From Clostridia bacterium (GTDB lineage: Bacteria > Bacillota > DSM-12270 > Thermacetogeniales > Thermacetogeniaceae): a stretch of DNA of 64,000 nucleotides. The stretch covers positions 28,598 through 92,597 of the forward strand of contig CADDZD010000003.1 in NCBI GenBank assembly GCA_902812385.1, written 5' to 3'. The notes beneath the pieces are model-generated. The model saw only the letters and a list, made by a program, of their open reading frames with translations, was not told the origin of the DNA and ran no database searches. Both the position numbers and the translations under genes were made by a program. Shown one piece after another: positions 18,418-27,164 of this stretch (position 1 is its first letter; the number at the start of each line of letters is the position of its first letter).

Positions 18418-19810
18418 CGCAATCACCTTCTTCGAGAATGCCGCCCACGATCAGTTCCGGAATCCGGATGGTCGGCTGGGCGTCGGAGACCGGTACGCCC
18501 TGCCCGTCTTTGCCGCAGATTCCTATGGAAAATCCAAAATCCCTTCCTATCATATCGATCTGCTTCAGCACTTCCGGCCCGTTTCCCGTCAGAGTGGCGC
18601 CCCGCACAGGAACGGTCGCTTCACCATCCTGGATCAGATAACCTTCCGTAACCTCAAAAACAAAGTCCCCGTTGGTGGTATTCACCTGACCACCCCCCAT
18701 GCGGCGGACGAGCAGGCCGGCCCTGGTTTCCCTGATGATCTCGTCAGGTGAGGCATCGCCCGGAGCAAGGTAGGTATTGGTCATCCTGGGAATCGGCCTG
18801 TGCTGAAAGGATTCCCGCCGGCCGTTCCCCGTCAAACCGGCCCCCTCCCTGGAGGCGGTAATGCGGTCGTACATATAGCCGCGCAGGATCCCGCCTTCAA
18901 TCAGCACCGTCCGCTGCGCAGGGTTCCCCTCGTCATCGAAGCGAAGCGTCCCAAATTTCCCCTGCAGGGTTCCGTCATCCACTACTGTCACAAGCTCTGA
19001 AGCCACCTGTTCCCCCTGCCTGTTGGCGTAAACCGAGAGGCCCTTTTGGGCGAGGTCCGCTTCCAGGCCATGACCGCATGCTTCGTGAATCATGGTTCCT
19101 CCTGCCTCTCCCGCCAGGACCACAGGCATGCGTCCCGCAGGGGCTCGCCTGGCGTTGAGCATCAGAAGCGCCCTCCTGGCCGCACGGCGCCCCAGGTCCA
19201 CAGGTTTCTCCTCGTCAAAGAACTCCAGCCCCTGGGTTCCTCCGGCCGATTCATATCCCGTCTGGATTACCTGGCCCTCTGCAGCCACGGCATTGACCGA
19301 AAGACGGCTCCGAATCCGCTCGTCCTCAACATATACCCCATCCGTATTGGCTATCGTTACCCTCTGCGTCACATCCCCGTAACCTACCGTCACCTGGCGC
19401 ACCAGTTTGTCGTCAACGCTCCTGGCCGCCTCTTCCGCGGCCTTTACAAGCTCTGCCTTTTCCTCGATGCCTTCCTCCTCCGGACGCCGCTTCACCGGCA
19501 GCTTAACCGGGGATTCCCTGCGTACGAGGGGAATGGTTTCGACCGGGTTCTCCCTGGCCGCTTTCCCTACACGCTCCGCCAGTTTGAGCAGTTCTTCTTT
19601 TTTCAAAACATTGGTGTAGCCGTAGGCGGTATTTTCGCCCCGGATCACCCGGATACCGGCACCCTGTTCATGGCCGGTGATGACACGCTCGATTTTCCTG
19701 TCCTCACAGCCGATTTTTGTGCTCCTTTTGTCTTCAATAAATATTTCCGCGAAATCGCCGCCCCTCCGGGCGACCTGCAAAATCTCTTCAAGATCCGCCT
19801 TTGAAAGCAT
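18404..19810 (-). CDS. tldD: TldD metalloprotease subunit
   Basis: The product is 468 residues. The metal motif HExxxH appears as MIHEACGHGLEADL (about 235-248), and the C-terminal NTTNGDFVFEVTEGYLI matches the family. TldD is the catalytic half of the TldD/TldE protease. The RBS GAGGGAG precedes the ATG, and a plausible sigma-A promoter (TAGACA-N17-TATGAT) lies 40-70 bp upstream, so tldD-pmbA is probably its own transcription unit. Confidence 0.93.
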   Translation of the reverse strand: MLSKADLEEILQVARRGGDFAEIFIEDKRSTKIGCEDRKIERVITGHEQGAGIRVIRGENTAYGYTNVLKKEELLKLAERVGKAARENPVETIPLVRRESPVKLPVKRRPEEEGIEEKAELVKAAEEAARSVDDKLVRQVTVGYGDVTQRVTIANTDGVYVEDERIRSRLSVNAVAAEGQVIQTGYESAGGTQGLEFFDEEKPVDLGRRAARRALLMLNARRAPAGRMPVVLAGEAGGTMIHEACGHGLEADLAQKGLSVYANRQGEQVASELVTVVDDGTLQGKFGTLRFDDEGNPAQRTVLIEGGILRGYMYDRITASREGAGLTGNGRRESFQHRPIPRMTNTYLAPGDASPDEIIRETRAGLLVRRMGGGQVNTTNGDFVFEVTEGYLIQDGEATVPVRGATLTGNGPEVLKQIDMIGRDFGFSIGICGKDGQGVPVSDAQPTIRIPELIVGGILEEGDCDDRG

Positions 19811-19849
19811 TCTGCTCCCTCACTTAAAACTGGTATAATTTACTTTATC

Positions 19850-19878
19850 ATCATACTCCCGCCAGCTTTTATTGTCTA
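19850..19878 (-). promoter_or_regulatory. Probable sigma-A promoter of tldD-pmbA
   Basis: Minus-strand TAGACA and TATGAT hexamers are separated by exactly 17 bp and point at tldD, with the -10 about 40 bp before its start codon. This is a sequence match only. Confidence 0.5.
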
Positions 19879-19904
19879 CTTTTTCCGCTCCCCCTATACA
19901 AAAT

Positions 19905-19936
19905 ATAAGACCCGGAGCGCTCCCCCTGCCCCGGGT
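19905..19936 (-). terminator. Possible terminator after the pilus cluster
   Basis: On the minus strand ACCCGG and CCGGGT form a GC-rich stem with a 15-base loop that ends in CTTATATTTT. It lies just downstream of the GspH-like gene and upstream of the tldD promoter, where the end of the pilus transcript is expected. The loop is long and the T tract interrupted. Confidence 0.45.
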
Positions 19937-19948
19937 TGACACATTATA

Positions 19949-20473
19949 TTACGGGGAAATCTCCCAGTTCTCAGGAGGTTGGTCGCTGCTCCGCACCCTT
20001 CCGGTTATCGAGGCTACGATCACATATTTGAACCTCGACGTTACCTTATCACGCAGTGTAATCGTGCCGCCTCGCGGCCAGGGCAGTCCCTTTGCCGATA
20101 TGAGAAGCTTATTACCATCGAAATTGGTATTTTCAATAGCCACCGTATCCGGAAGGTGAACAACGGCAATTGTAACATCCGGAGAAGCCGTTTTTCTGAT
20201 ATAGTAGGTTCCGTTTGATCTATTAAACAGGATAAAATACCGAGCACACTGCTCGCTGAGGGCGCGCTGCTGCACTCCCCGGATGTCTTCGACAAGGCGG
20301 TCTGCGGCCATTTGCAGATTTGCACCCGCCATGAACCGCTGCAACCCAGGAGCAACTCCCACCAGAAGAATGCCTGCGATCAACAGTGTGATGGTTATCT
20401 CCAGCAATGTATAACCGTTAGAGCAAAGCACTGTCCTTATCCGGTTTTCCGATCCGGGCATATACCGTATCAC
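19949..20473 (-). CDS. GspH/FimT-like pseudopilin
   Basis: The product is 174 residues. A type III prepilin leader is seen, with cleavage expected after Gly in SNGYTLLEITI, followed by the usual hydrophobic helix with Glu at +5. The C-terminal domain is the beta-rich GspH/FimT type. The GTG start overlaps the stop of the prepilin peptidase gene (GTGA). It is probably a minor pilin initiating pilus assembly. It is the last gene of the pilus cluster. Confidence 0.82.
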   Translation of the reverse strand: MIRYMPGSENRIRTVLCSNGYTLLEITITLLIAGILLVGVAPGLQRFMAGANLQMAADRLVEDIRGVQQRALSEQCARYFILFNRSNGTYYIRKTASPDVTIAVVHLPDTVAIENTNFDGNKLLISAKGLPWPRGGTITLRDKVTSRFKYVIVASITGRVRSSDQPPENWEISP

Positions 20474-21240
20474 CCTGAAAAGAAACGAAAATACCAGCCG
20501 ATGATCCCATTACCCCACAGCAAAGCGATGATGGAACCAAGGGCGATAAACGGCCCGAAGGGGATCGGATCTTTTCTACCTTTTATGCGAAAAGCCAGCA
20601 GCACCACCGCCAGTACCCCCCCCAGGCAAATACCGATAAACAATCCAAGCTGAGCAAGCGGCCACCCCAGGAAGAGACCGGTGACAAATGCGAGCTTGAT
20701 ATCCCCGCCGCCCATCCCTCCCCCGCTCAGCACTGCTACCAGAAATAAAAACCCGCCGCTTGCAGCGGCGCCAACCAGAGCGGAAATAGCTCCCACATCC
20801 CCGGTTGCCGTCCCCAGGACAATGCCGCCCACTAAAGCTGTTATTACAAGGGAGTCCGGAATGAGGTAGTGCTGCAAGTCGATAAAAGTGGCCGCTATCA
20901 ACACAGCACTCAAAAAAAGGTACTTGGTAAGAGCTGCCGTAACCCCGAAGCGCCAAAACAATACCAAAAAAAGCAGCCCTGTCAGCAACTCCACGCCGGG
21001 ATAAAGCCACGATATCCGGGCACCGCAGGTGCGGCACCTTCCCCGGAGCAGAATAAAGCTTACCACCGGCAGCAGATCGTACCAGGCCAGCCCATGACCA
21101 CATGCGGGACAGCGGGATCTTCCCCACAGGATAGATTCCCCCCGGGGGAGCCGGTAGATCACCACATTTAAAAAGCTTCCGATGCACATTCCTAAAAGGG
21201 TGATGATAACTGCATTGAAAACAAAAGCCTGTTTTCCCAA
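20470..21240 (-). CDS. pilD: Prepilin peptidase / N-methyltransferase
   Basis: The product is 256 residues and polytopic. Two zinc-binding CxxC pairs (CPAC and CRTC, residues about 41 and 69) mark the cytoplasmic methyltransferase loop. The two catalytic aspartates are in TFIDLQHYLIPDSL and GGGDIKLAFVTGLFLGW, the GxGD-protease signature. It cleaves and N-methylates the prepilins encoded upstream. It is flanked by pilO and the GspH-like gene. Confidence 0.95.
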   Translation of the reverse strand: MGKQAFVFNAVIITLLGMCIGSFLNVVIYRLPRGESILWGRSRCPACGHGLAWYDLLPVVSFILLRGRCRTCGARISWLYPGVELLTGLLFLVLFWRFGVTAALTKYLFLSAVLIAATFIDLQHYLIPDSLVITALVGGIVLGTATGDVGAISALVGAAASGGFLFLVAVLSGGGMGGGDIKLAFVTGLFLGWPLAQLGLFIGICLGGVLAVVLLAFRIKGRKDPIPFGPFIALGSIIALLWGNGIIGWYFRFFSG

Positions 21241-21257
21241 TTCAGTACCTCTCGTCG

Positions 21258-22100
21258 CTATTGCTGCGGTTGTCTAAGCTGCTTCTGTTCCGGCTGAGTG
21301 GCGGCCGGATTAGCCGGGGGTACCGGTAAACCGCCCTGCACCTGCCCCTGCCCGCTTACCGGGGTCGCAGACTGAGGCGGCGGTGGCAGCTTCAGGTGCC
21401 CGGACAACTCGGGAACGGGAGAGACTGCACCCGCCGGCTGAAAAGCGTTCCCTCTCCCCCGCAGCCACCCTGCCAACTGCTCCAGCTGCAGCCTGGCCTC
21501 CGGAGTTTTCGCGGAATAAATAATAAGCCCGATCTCCGCCCTTACACCTCCGCCGGCAGCATCACCCGCCGCAGAGTATGACTGCGAAGATGCAGCCGGA
21601 GACTGGAAAGCCTCGATGGCTTCGACCTTCAAACTCCTGACTTCGGTTAAGTTCTTCAACGCCTGGTTTTCCAGGTTGTTTATAAAGGCAAGCACATCCA
21701 GGTAGTTCCCCCGGACCATCACCTTGAGGAGTATTTCCAGGGAATGTCTGTTGGTGATGATACTACCCGGTTCAACACCAGTAATGTCAATATTTCCTGC
21801 AGCCGACCTCAAGCCCAATAGAATAATGTCCGCACCGTCCCGCATCTCGGTTTTAAAGGGTTCGCCTGTCTTATCCTTTTCCTGCTGTGCCGCCCGGAGT
21901 CTGGTCATTTCCGTTTTTAAGGCGGCTGCGGTCGACCGCGCCCTGGCCAGCTTCGCCTTCTCCGCCGCCAGCTCACTCTTCACTCGGGCGTAAGCTTTGA
22001 TCTGCGGAGACAAGATAAAGGAGTAAACTGCATAAATCCAGACGGCCACCAGCAGGGCGACCAGCAAGAACCTGTCCCTGGAACTCAGCTTTTCCCACAT
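21258..22100 (-). CDS. pilO: PilO-like inner-membrane alignment protein
   Basis: The product is 280 residues with one membrane helix (about 10-31), a coiled-coil (30-75) and a ferredoxin-like domain to about 215, the PilO layout. The C-terminal 65 residues are a Pro/Gln/Gly-rich tail with several PVSGQGQ-like segments, longer than in typical PilO. PilO pairs with PilN to link PilM to the envelope. It follows pilN directly with no gap. Confidence 0.82.
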   Translation of the reverse strand: MWEKLSSRDRFLLVALLVAVWIYAVYSFILSPQIKAYARVKSELAAEKAKLARARSTAAALKTEMTRLRAAQQEKDKTGEPFKTEMRDGADIILLGLRSAAGNIDITGVEPGSIITNRHSLEILLKVMVRGNYLDVLAFINNLENQALKNLTEVRSLKVEAIEAFQSPAASSQSYSAAGDAAGGGVRAEIGLIIYSAKTPEARLQLEQLAGWLRGRGNAFQPAGAVSPVPELSGHLKLPPPPQSATPVSGQGQVQGGLPVPPANPAATQPEQKQLRQPQQ

Positions 22101-22757
22101 TCAGCTCACACCTTTGAGAAATGCAGTTATTTCAAACTGAATACCGTCGGTCCCTTCTCCGATCTTGTCCAGCCTGACCTCCAGAAAATAAGGCAGGCAG
22201 GTGAGGCCGTTGATAAAGACCCCGATCGATGCCACGGTGCGGGAATTCCCTTTGAAGATTACGGCGTTCGGGCGAGGCACCGCTTCCGGTTGCTTGGCAG
22301 CGCCGCTGTTTCCGGAAACCTGCCTTTGAGCCGGAGCGCCACTTTGCGAAACCTGCCCCGGCGCTTTCTGTTCCGGCTGCTTATAGGTGAGCTCAAGACC
22401 AACCAGCCATAAATCCACGGGCATGATCCGGTTGATATCCACCAGCAGGTCCGACCACTGCTTTCGGCTTCTTAAAATCAGATGGTATTCCTCAATGGTC
22501 CGCTCAAGCTCTACCCTCTCGGCCCTCATTTTCTCCACCCGGGCCGCTACCGGGTTTACGGCTGTCAACTCTACCTTTGTTGCGGACAGTTCATTTTTCA
22601 CATTGTAAAAACTGATGATAAAGACACCGTAACTCCCGAGGATTACGGCAATAAGAAGGGCAACGCCGGTGATGATTAGCAGACGGCGCACATCCACGAT
22701 TTCCTCCCGCTGCAGCTTTGGAGGGAGGAGGTTGACTTTGTAATTGAGTCCAGGCAT
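22101..22757 (-). CDS. pilN: PilN-like assembly protein
   Basis: The product is 218 residues. The cytoplasmic N-terminus YKVNLLPPKLQREE is the conserved PilM-binding INLLP motif, followed by a membrane helix (about 26-50), a coiled coil and a ferredoxin-like domain. A Gln/Pro/Ala-rich insertion (about 130-162) interrupts the periplasmic-type domain. It forms the PilM-PilN-PilO platform with its neighbours. Confidence 0.87.
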   Translation of the reverse strand: MPGLNYKVNLLPPKLQREEIVDVRRLLIITGVALLIAVILGSYGVFIISFYNVKNELSATKVELTAVNPVAARVEKMRAERVELERTIEEYHLILRSRKQWSDLLVDINRIMPVDLWLVGLELTYKQPEQKAPGQVSQSGAPAQRQVSGNSGAAKQPEAVPRPNAVIFKGNSRTVASIGVFINGLTCLPYFLEVRLDKIGEGTDGIQFEITAFLKGVS

Positions 22758-23801
22758 CTAGTAAATCCCTCTCATGGCCAAACCGAGAGCAATGGCATAT
22801 GCGGGATCGAAGCCTTCACCTCCCGGCAGGGGAAGATCCACCATCCCAATACTGACAGGAATACCCAGCACGTCCTGCATGAAAAGGGGAAGCCCTTTCA
22901 ACTTGCTGGTTCCTCCGCTTAAAATTAAGCGTTCAACAGGAGCACCCTCCTGAACAGAGTAAAAATTCAGAGATCTCTGCACTTCACCCGCAATCTCCAT
23001 GAGGCTTCCCCTCAGGATTTCCGCCAGTTGCCTGCCACCGCTCAAGCTCCAAGCGTTATCCCTCAGAAGGCTGGCATCCTCTTGCATCTGCTGGGCTTCG
23101 GAGGCTCCCACCCCGTGGGTGTCCATAATCGCCCTGGTTAAAACACTCCCTCCGACGGGCAACACCCTGAGAAAACGGATTCTCCCATTTCTGGTGATCA
23201 CCAGGTGAGAGGTCCTGGAACCGATGTCGATCACGGCGAGCGTCCCTGAGGTGTTCCTGCCGAAAAGCCGCCACAGGGCAAATACTTGGATGTCAAATGC
23301 CGTCACAGTCAGGCCTGCACGGGAAAAAATGCCGTAATACCGGTAAACGGTACTGGCCGGGACGGCCAGCAGCAGCACGTTCTGGCCCTCTTCGCCGTCG
23401 ACATCCCCGGTTCTGCCCTCGGCTAACCTGACATGCCTGAATATAAACTGATCCGAAGGAGAAGGCAGGTACTTTTCTATTTCGATTTCGGCGGCAGCCG
23501 CCAGCTCCTTATCGCTCATCAAGGGGAAGCGCATGACCCGGCTGATTACCTTTTCGCCTCCGATACAGGCGATCACCTCATGTATTCCCTCAGTTCTGAC
23601 CTGGCTTAAAACCTCAACCAGATGCTCCTCATCAAACTGTTCCGTCCAGACACCGGGAGGGCTCGGGTACTTCGTCAGGGAAACAATTTCAGCCATACCA
23701 CCTGAGATCCTGACTTCCGCCACTTTGATCCAGTTGGTGCCGATATCCACACCGGTAAATTGGTTCTTGCGAGGCAATATCTTTTGAAGAAAATCCTTCA
23801 T
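22758..23801 (-). CDS. pilM: PilM-like actin-fold assembly ATPase
   Basis: The product is 347 residues from the ATG at 23801 (RBS AAGGCGG); a longer frame upstream is not supported. The actin-like nucleotide motifs are visible: VDIGTNWIKVAEV near the start, AVIDIGSRTSHLVI in the middle and LILSGGTSKLKGLP near the end. PilM is the cytoplasmic ring component that binds the N-terminus of PilN. It is the first gene of the pilM-N-O-D run. Confidence 0.92.
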   Translation of the reverse strand: MKDFLQKILPRKNQFTGVDIGTNWIKVAEVRISGGMAEIVSLTKYPSPPGVWTEQFDEEHLVEVLSQVRTEGIHEVIACIGGEKVISRVMRFPLMSDKELAAAAEIEIEKYLPSPSDQFIFRHVRLAEGRTGDVDGEEGQNVLLLAVPASTVYRYYGIFSRAGLTVTAFDIQVFALWRLFGRNTSGTLAVIDIGSRTSHLVITRNGRIRFLRVLPVGGSVLTRAIMDTHGVGASEAQQMQEDASLLRDNAWSLSGGRQLAEILRGSLMEIAGEVQRSLNFYSVQEGAPVERLILSGGTSKLKGLPLFMQDVLGIPVSIGMVDLPLPGGEGFDPAYAIALGLAMRGIY

Positions 23802-24181
23802 GATAACCGCCTTGTTGAGAAATTGCACTTTCGCGTGATCCTGTACAGCAAACACATACCAGATTTTCGACATTTACAATTGTTTACATGTGGTAACAAT
23901 GATAATTCTCTACTTCATTCGATAATACTTCCTAAAATCCTGCATTTTTTTGTTTTATAGCCTAAGTTAAAAAAACCACCATCCACATAGAATACTTCTG
24001 TCTCAGATGATGTAGGCTAAGCGCACCAGCTTTTCTCCTTTTTTCAACCTTTATCCCGGATCCGATAATACAATAAACCACCGGCGTTCCAGGAGGAACT
24101 GCCGACTGTTCCGCATTGAGATTAAATGTTAAATGAGCGTATTGATCAACAAAAAATCGGCTTTCCCGATCATGCAGAAAA
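23802..24181. other. Gene-free gap within the pilus cluster
   Basis: No open frame in this 380-bp stretch looks coding. It is AT-rich at 23874-23960 and contains an imperfect palindrome (TTGTTT...TAACAA) near 23880-23899. A promoter for pilM is likely somewhere here because the gap is much longer than others in the cluster, but no clear hexamer pair was found. Confidence 0.4.
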
Positions 24182-25393
24182 TCAACCTCCCTGCCAGCTC
24201 TTGATCGTAACTTTCGGGTACGGGTTGTCTGGTATAGCACTGGTATCCTTGACCCTTTGAAAAAATTCCTTAAGGCTCCGCTCGACCAGATCGGGATCTG
24301 TTCTGATCTCTGTCTTCCCGCTGATTTTATTCTTATCTAGTTTTTGAGTAACAATGGATCCGAAAAGTTCTTTGTTGCCACTGCCACAAAGAGAGCCACA
24401 GGCAACTATTACGGCATCAATATCGCTGTTACCTTTGACAGAAACATCACCGAGGGCTATTAGCGTCAGTAATAAACCGTTATCCCTGTCATTCCTCTGT
24501 AGATCCTCTACAGAAATATCTCCTGTGGCAACAATTGTAGCTGGCACGAAATAGGTTCCTGAAATCGAAACATCCCCCTCAACAATATATATCCCATTTG
24601 CTTCCAAACTTGTTATATCAAGAAAATCATCCTGTTCTTGACTTGCTCTTCTGCCATTACTATCTTCATCAATTGTGATGCCTCCACTGAAACATTGCGT
24701 TGCATTGTCCCGGAACCAATTCATTGAAGGAAGTTTAGGAAAAGGTGGTATATGACTATAGTTGGGATATTTATCCTTAGAATTTATTCGGTTATGTTTA
24801 TCAGTTATCTCTCCTGAAGCAAACACAACGGCATTAATATCGGCGTTAGAACCAAAGGTAAGATCTCCATTGACAATCATCTGAGGTTTCTTACTCTGTC
24901 CGGCGGGAAGAAGGGTAAAGTTACCTACCACATCTGTGTCAATATCAGCCGGAGTTTCAGGCAATATGCTCAGGCCGTTAAATACATCAGCCATTGTGGT
25001 TACCAGAACACCCACTTCCAGTGTTTTGTAAGCTTCGCGGTATCTCCCCTTCGAGGTAATTTTCATCAGGCTGCCAATTTCATTCTGGGTATCGATATCA
25101 TTAATGGTAACCTCGTCGATCACCCCGTCGGCATAAGGTGCGTTATGTATGCTTAGTTCCTCAAAGCCGGGGTCTGGGTGGATGAACCTCTGCCGCAGGT
25201 CAGCCAAGGCCATTTCGACGCCTGCATCGGCGATATAATAAGCCTTCTTCTGCCATATGTCCCGGATAGCGTTCCTTCGCACTGCGGTGCTCAGTGTCAC
25301 CGCCGCACTGCCGATTAAAAAAATCACAGTGCTCAGTATTAGCACGAGTAGAAGCGCTTGCCCTTTCTTGTTTCGAAGCATGTGATACACCAT
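24182..25393 (-). CDS. PilX-like pilus protein with a large C-terminal beta domain
   Basis: The product is 403 residues. The N-terminus MLRNKKGQALLLVLILSTVIF and the following YYIADAGVEMALADL fit the PilX N-terminal domain of minor pilin-like proteins. The remaining 250 residues are rich in short beta segments (IVNGDLTFGSNADINAVVFA, VEGDVSISGTYFVPATIVA) resembling a beta-helix or polymer-forming repeat. The start ATG overlaps the TAA of the upstream gene. It is probably a cell-surface pilus-tip component; the C-terminal fold and binding role are inference. The coding sequence is AT-richer than the assembly genes. Confidence 0.75.
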   Translation of the reverse strand: MVYHMLRNKKGQALLLVLILSTVIFLIGSAAVTLSTAVRRNAIRDIWQKKAYYIADAGVEMALADLRQRFIHPDPGFEELSIHNAPYADGVIDEVTINDIDTQNEIGSLMKITSKGRYREAYKTLEVGVLVTTMADVFNGLSILPETPADIDTDVVGNFTLLPAGQSKKPQMIVNGDLTFGSNADINAVVFASGEITDKHNRINSKDKYPNYSHIPPFPKLPSMNWFRDNATQCFSGGITIDEDSNGRRASQEQDDFLDITSLEANGIYIVEGDVSISGTYFVPATIVATGDISVEDLQRNDRDNGLLLTLIALGDVSVKGNSDIDAVIVACGSLCGSGNKELFGSIVTQKLDKNKISGKTEIRTDPDLVERSLKEFFQRVKDTSAIPDNPYPKVTIKSWQGG

Positions 25394-25908
25394 TATCCGC
25401 TCTCCCCAACCCGTAAGTTAACCTCTGTGCTCAGCCGCACCTTCTCGCTCTTTCCCTTCTCCCCTTCGATGGTAATCGTGATGCTGTTCCCCTCCCTGGT
25501 AAAAACGAGTTTCGTGATGACGCGGCCGGTGACAGGAAGCCACGTATACCCGCCCGTACCTTCGAACTTCTCCTCAATCTCTCCCTCCTTCTCCCCCTCC
25601 TTCTTGTCGAGACGGTATCCGCTGCTCTTCTCGCTGAATGAGAGGGTAAACTCGATGTGGGAACTGGGAACCTCATCTAGATTTTCTGGAATAATGGTGT
25701 CAGGTTTGGCCTGCTTTATTTTGACGGCCATCCTGGCCATCGCGATCCGTAGGTTCTCCTGCACTTCGATCCTGTCGCGCTCACGTACATAGCTCCGGTA
25801 GCCGCTCAGGTAAAGGAGGGAGATGCCGGTTACGACAAAAGCCATGATGGTCAGGGCAATCAGCATCTCTATGAAGGTGAAACCCTGGTTGCGGCGCACC
25901 CCCCTCAC
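25393..25908 (-). CDS. PilW-like minor pilin
   Basis: The product is 171 residues. A prepilin leader is present with cleavage after Gly in RNQGFTFIEMLIAL and Glu at +5. The helix is followed by a beta-rich globular region containing a highly charged Lys/Glu repeat (about 90-110). Position between the PilV- and PilX-like genes supports a minor-pilin role. The start overlaps the upstream gene by 4 bp. Confidence 0.8.
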   Translation of the reverse strand: MRGVRRNQGFTFIEMLIALTIMAFVVTGISLLYLSGYRSYVRERDRIEVQENLRIAMARMAVKIKQAKPDTIIPENLDEVPSSHIEFTLSFSEKSSGYRLDKKEGEKEGEIEEKFEGTGGYTWLPVTGRVITKLVFTREGNSITITIEGEKGKSEKVRLSTEVNLRVGESG

Positions 25909-26480
25909 CTCCTGAGCCTTTCGCTCGTGAGCGACACTTCCCGCTGTCTGTTTCCGGTCGCTTGATAGGTAACGGTGACGGTAACCGTGGCCAGATTGCC
26001 ATTTGGCGCAACGGTTACCTGGTAGGCATAGCCGGTGTCGACTCCCTTGAAAATGGCATATGTAGTGGTGGTATCGGGTATGGTATCCCAGGCGCCTTCC
26101 ACCGTGGCAGTACGCGTTGCGCCATTGTAATCCGCGATCTTCCGCACCTGCCCGGCGCCCGTCCCGCCGGTAATGGCTATCGTCATCCCGTTGTAGCTGT
26201 CGTTGGCGTCGCTGGCCCCGCTCTCAAGTTGGATGGTGGTGGCCGTTCCGTCCCGCGCCGTCCCGAGCTGGTTTTCGGGAGCAGCCTTTACCTGCTCGAG
26301 TATCTCCTGAGCCATGTTGGCAGCCTCCACATCGTGGCGCGCTACCGCCGTATCCCTGCTCCCGACCAGAAAAAGCCCCATCAGAGCAGCGCTGGTGAGT
26401 CCGAGAATGACCAGAGCCACCATCACCTCAATCAGGCTCATGCCGCTTTTTCGCAATCTAAAATAGTCGTATATAGCCAT
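25905..26480 (-). CDS. PilV-like minor pilin
   Basis: The product is 191 residues. The prepilin motif KSGMSLIEVMVALVILGLTS is present with cleavage after Gly and Glu at +5, as in PilV/GspI-type minor pilins. The rest is a predicted beta domain rich in Thr and Gly (about 70-150), with TVTVTYQAT strands. It precedes the PilW- and PilX-like genes, which together form the usual V-W-X minor-pilin set. Confidence 0.82.
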   Translation of the reverse strand: MAIYDYFRLRKSGMSLIEVMVALVILGLTSAALMGLFLVGSRDTAVARHDVEAANMAQEILEQVKAAPENQLGTARDGTATTIQLESGASDANDSYNGMTIAITGGTGAGQVRKIADYNGATRTATVEGAWDTIPDTTTTYAIFKGVDTGYAYQVTVAPNGNLATVTVTVTYQATGNRQREVSLTSERLRR

Positions 26481-26615
26481 AAATAATAAAATTCACAAGA
26501 ACTAATTTTTTCTACTATTTCAGAATTTTTTGATATCAGGAAATCTTTGTGATGGATAGTTTAATAAGAGGCCGTTTAAACAGCCCCTTTAAAGAATTCA
26601 AATTTAATTTTACTC

Positions 26616-27095
26616 TTATTTTGCGTTACCATCTGGATCAGTATCATTTGTTATTCTAATACCAGGTGGATCTATCAGTTCACCATTTTTACATTCGGCA
26701 GCCACAACATCCCCGCTTTGTTTCTGGACATTGCTATATCCTGTATAAACAACACATGAATCTTTTGTAGAAGACACAGCATATTTGTAATTTTGTCCCC
26801 ATGGATCTTTTGTATCTAATGTAAATGGAGAAGTAGTACTTGATGCTTTCATGCCGGCATTTAAAAGCTCATCCTGGCTTACAGGATATGCTCCATTTTC
26901 AGAATAGTATGCATCTAACGCAGCCTGCATCGTGCTTATTTGTGACTTCGCTTTTGCCACCCTCGAATTCTCGATATACCCCAAATAGAACTTGATGCCG
27001 CCTGCAATCAAGACTGCGATGATGATCAGGACGACCATCATTTCAATCATGGTGAAGCCCTTTTCGCTGCGCAAATACCTTTTCAGGTTCAACAT
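26616..27095 (-). CDS. pilA: Major type IV pilin candidate
   Basis: The product is 159 residues from the ATG at 27095, which follows AGGAGAGGT. The leader ends in SEKG with cleavage before FTMIEMMVVLIIIAVLIAG, a classical type IVa pilin N-terminus with Glu at +5. The globular part contains AQISTMQ-type helix residues, the YYSENGAYPVSQDELL motif of bacterial pilins and GspG, and two cysteines (about 127 and 146) that could close a D-region loop. Codon use is visibly AT-richer than in the assembly genes, suggesting faster evolution or exchange of this surface protein. Confidence 0.85.
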   Translation of the reverse strand: MLNLKRYLRSEKGFTMIEMMVVLIIIAVLIAGGIKFYLGYIENSRVAKAKSQISTMQAALDAYYSENGAYPVSQDELLNAGMKASSTTSPFTLDTKDPWGQNYKYAVSSTKDSCVVYTGYSNVQKQSGDVVAAECKNGELIDPPGIRITNDTDPDGNAK

Positions 27096-27164
27096 TCGCA
27101 CCTCTCCTCTCCGAATTTCATATCTTTCTCTGCATTCCTGCGTGAAATAAAATGCGTTTTTTTT

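Noticed and set aside
23834..23850. Sigma-54-like box (TGGTATG...TTTGCT) before pilM
   Set aside because: The GG and GC dinucleotides are nine bases apart rather than ten, so it does not fit a functional -24/-12 promoter.
23962..24240. 92-codon minus-strand frame beside the PilX-like gene
   Set aside because: It overlaps the end of the PilX-like coding sequence in another frame, has no RBS, and its composition is not protein-like.
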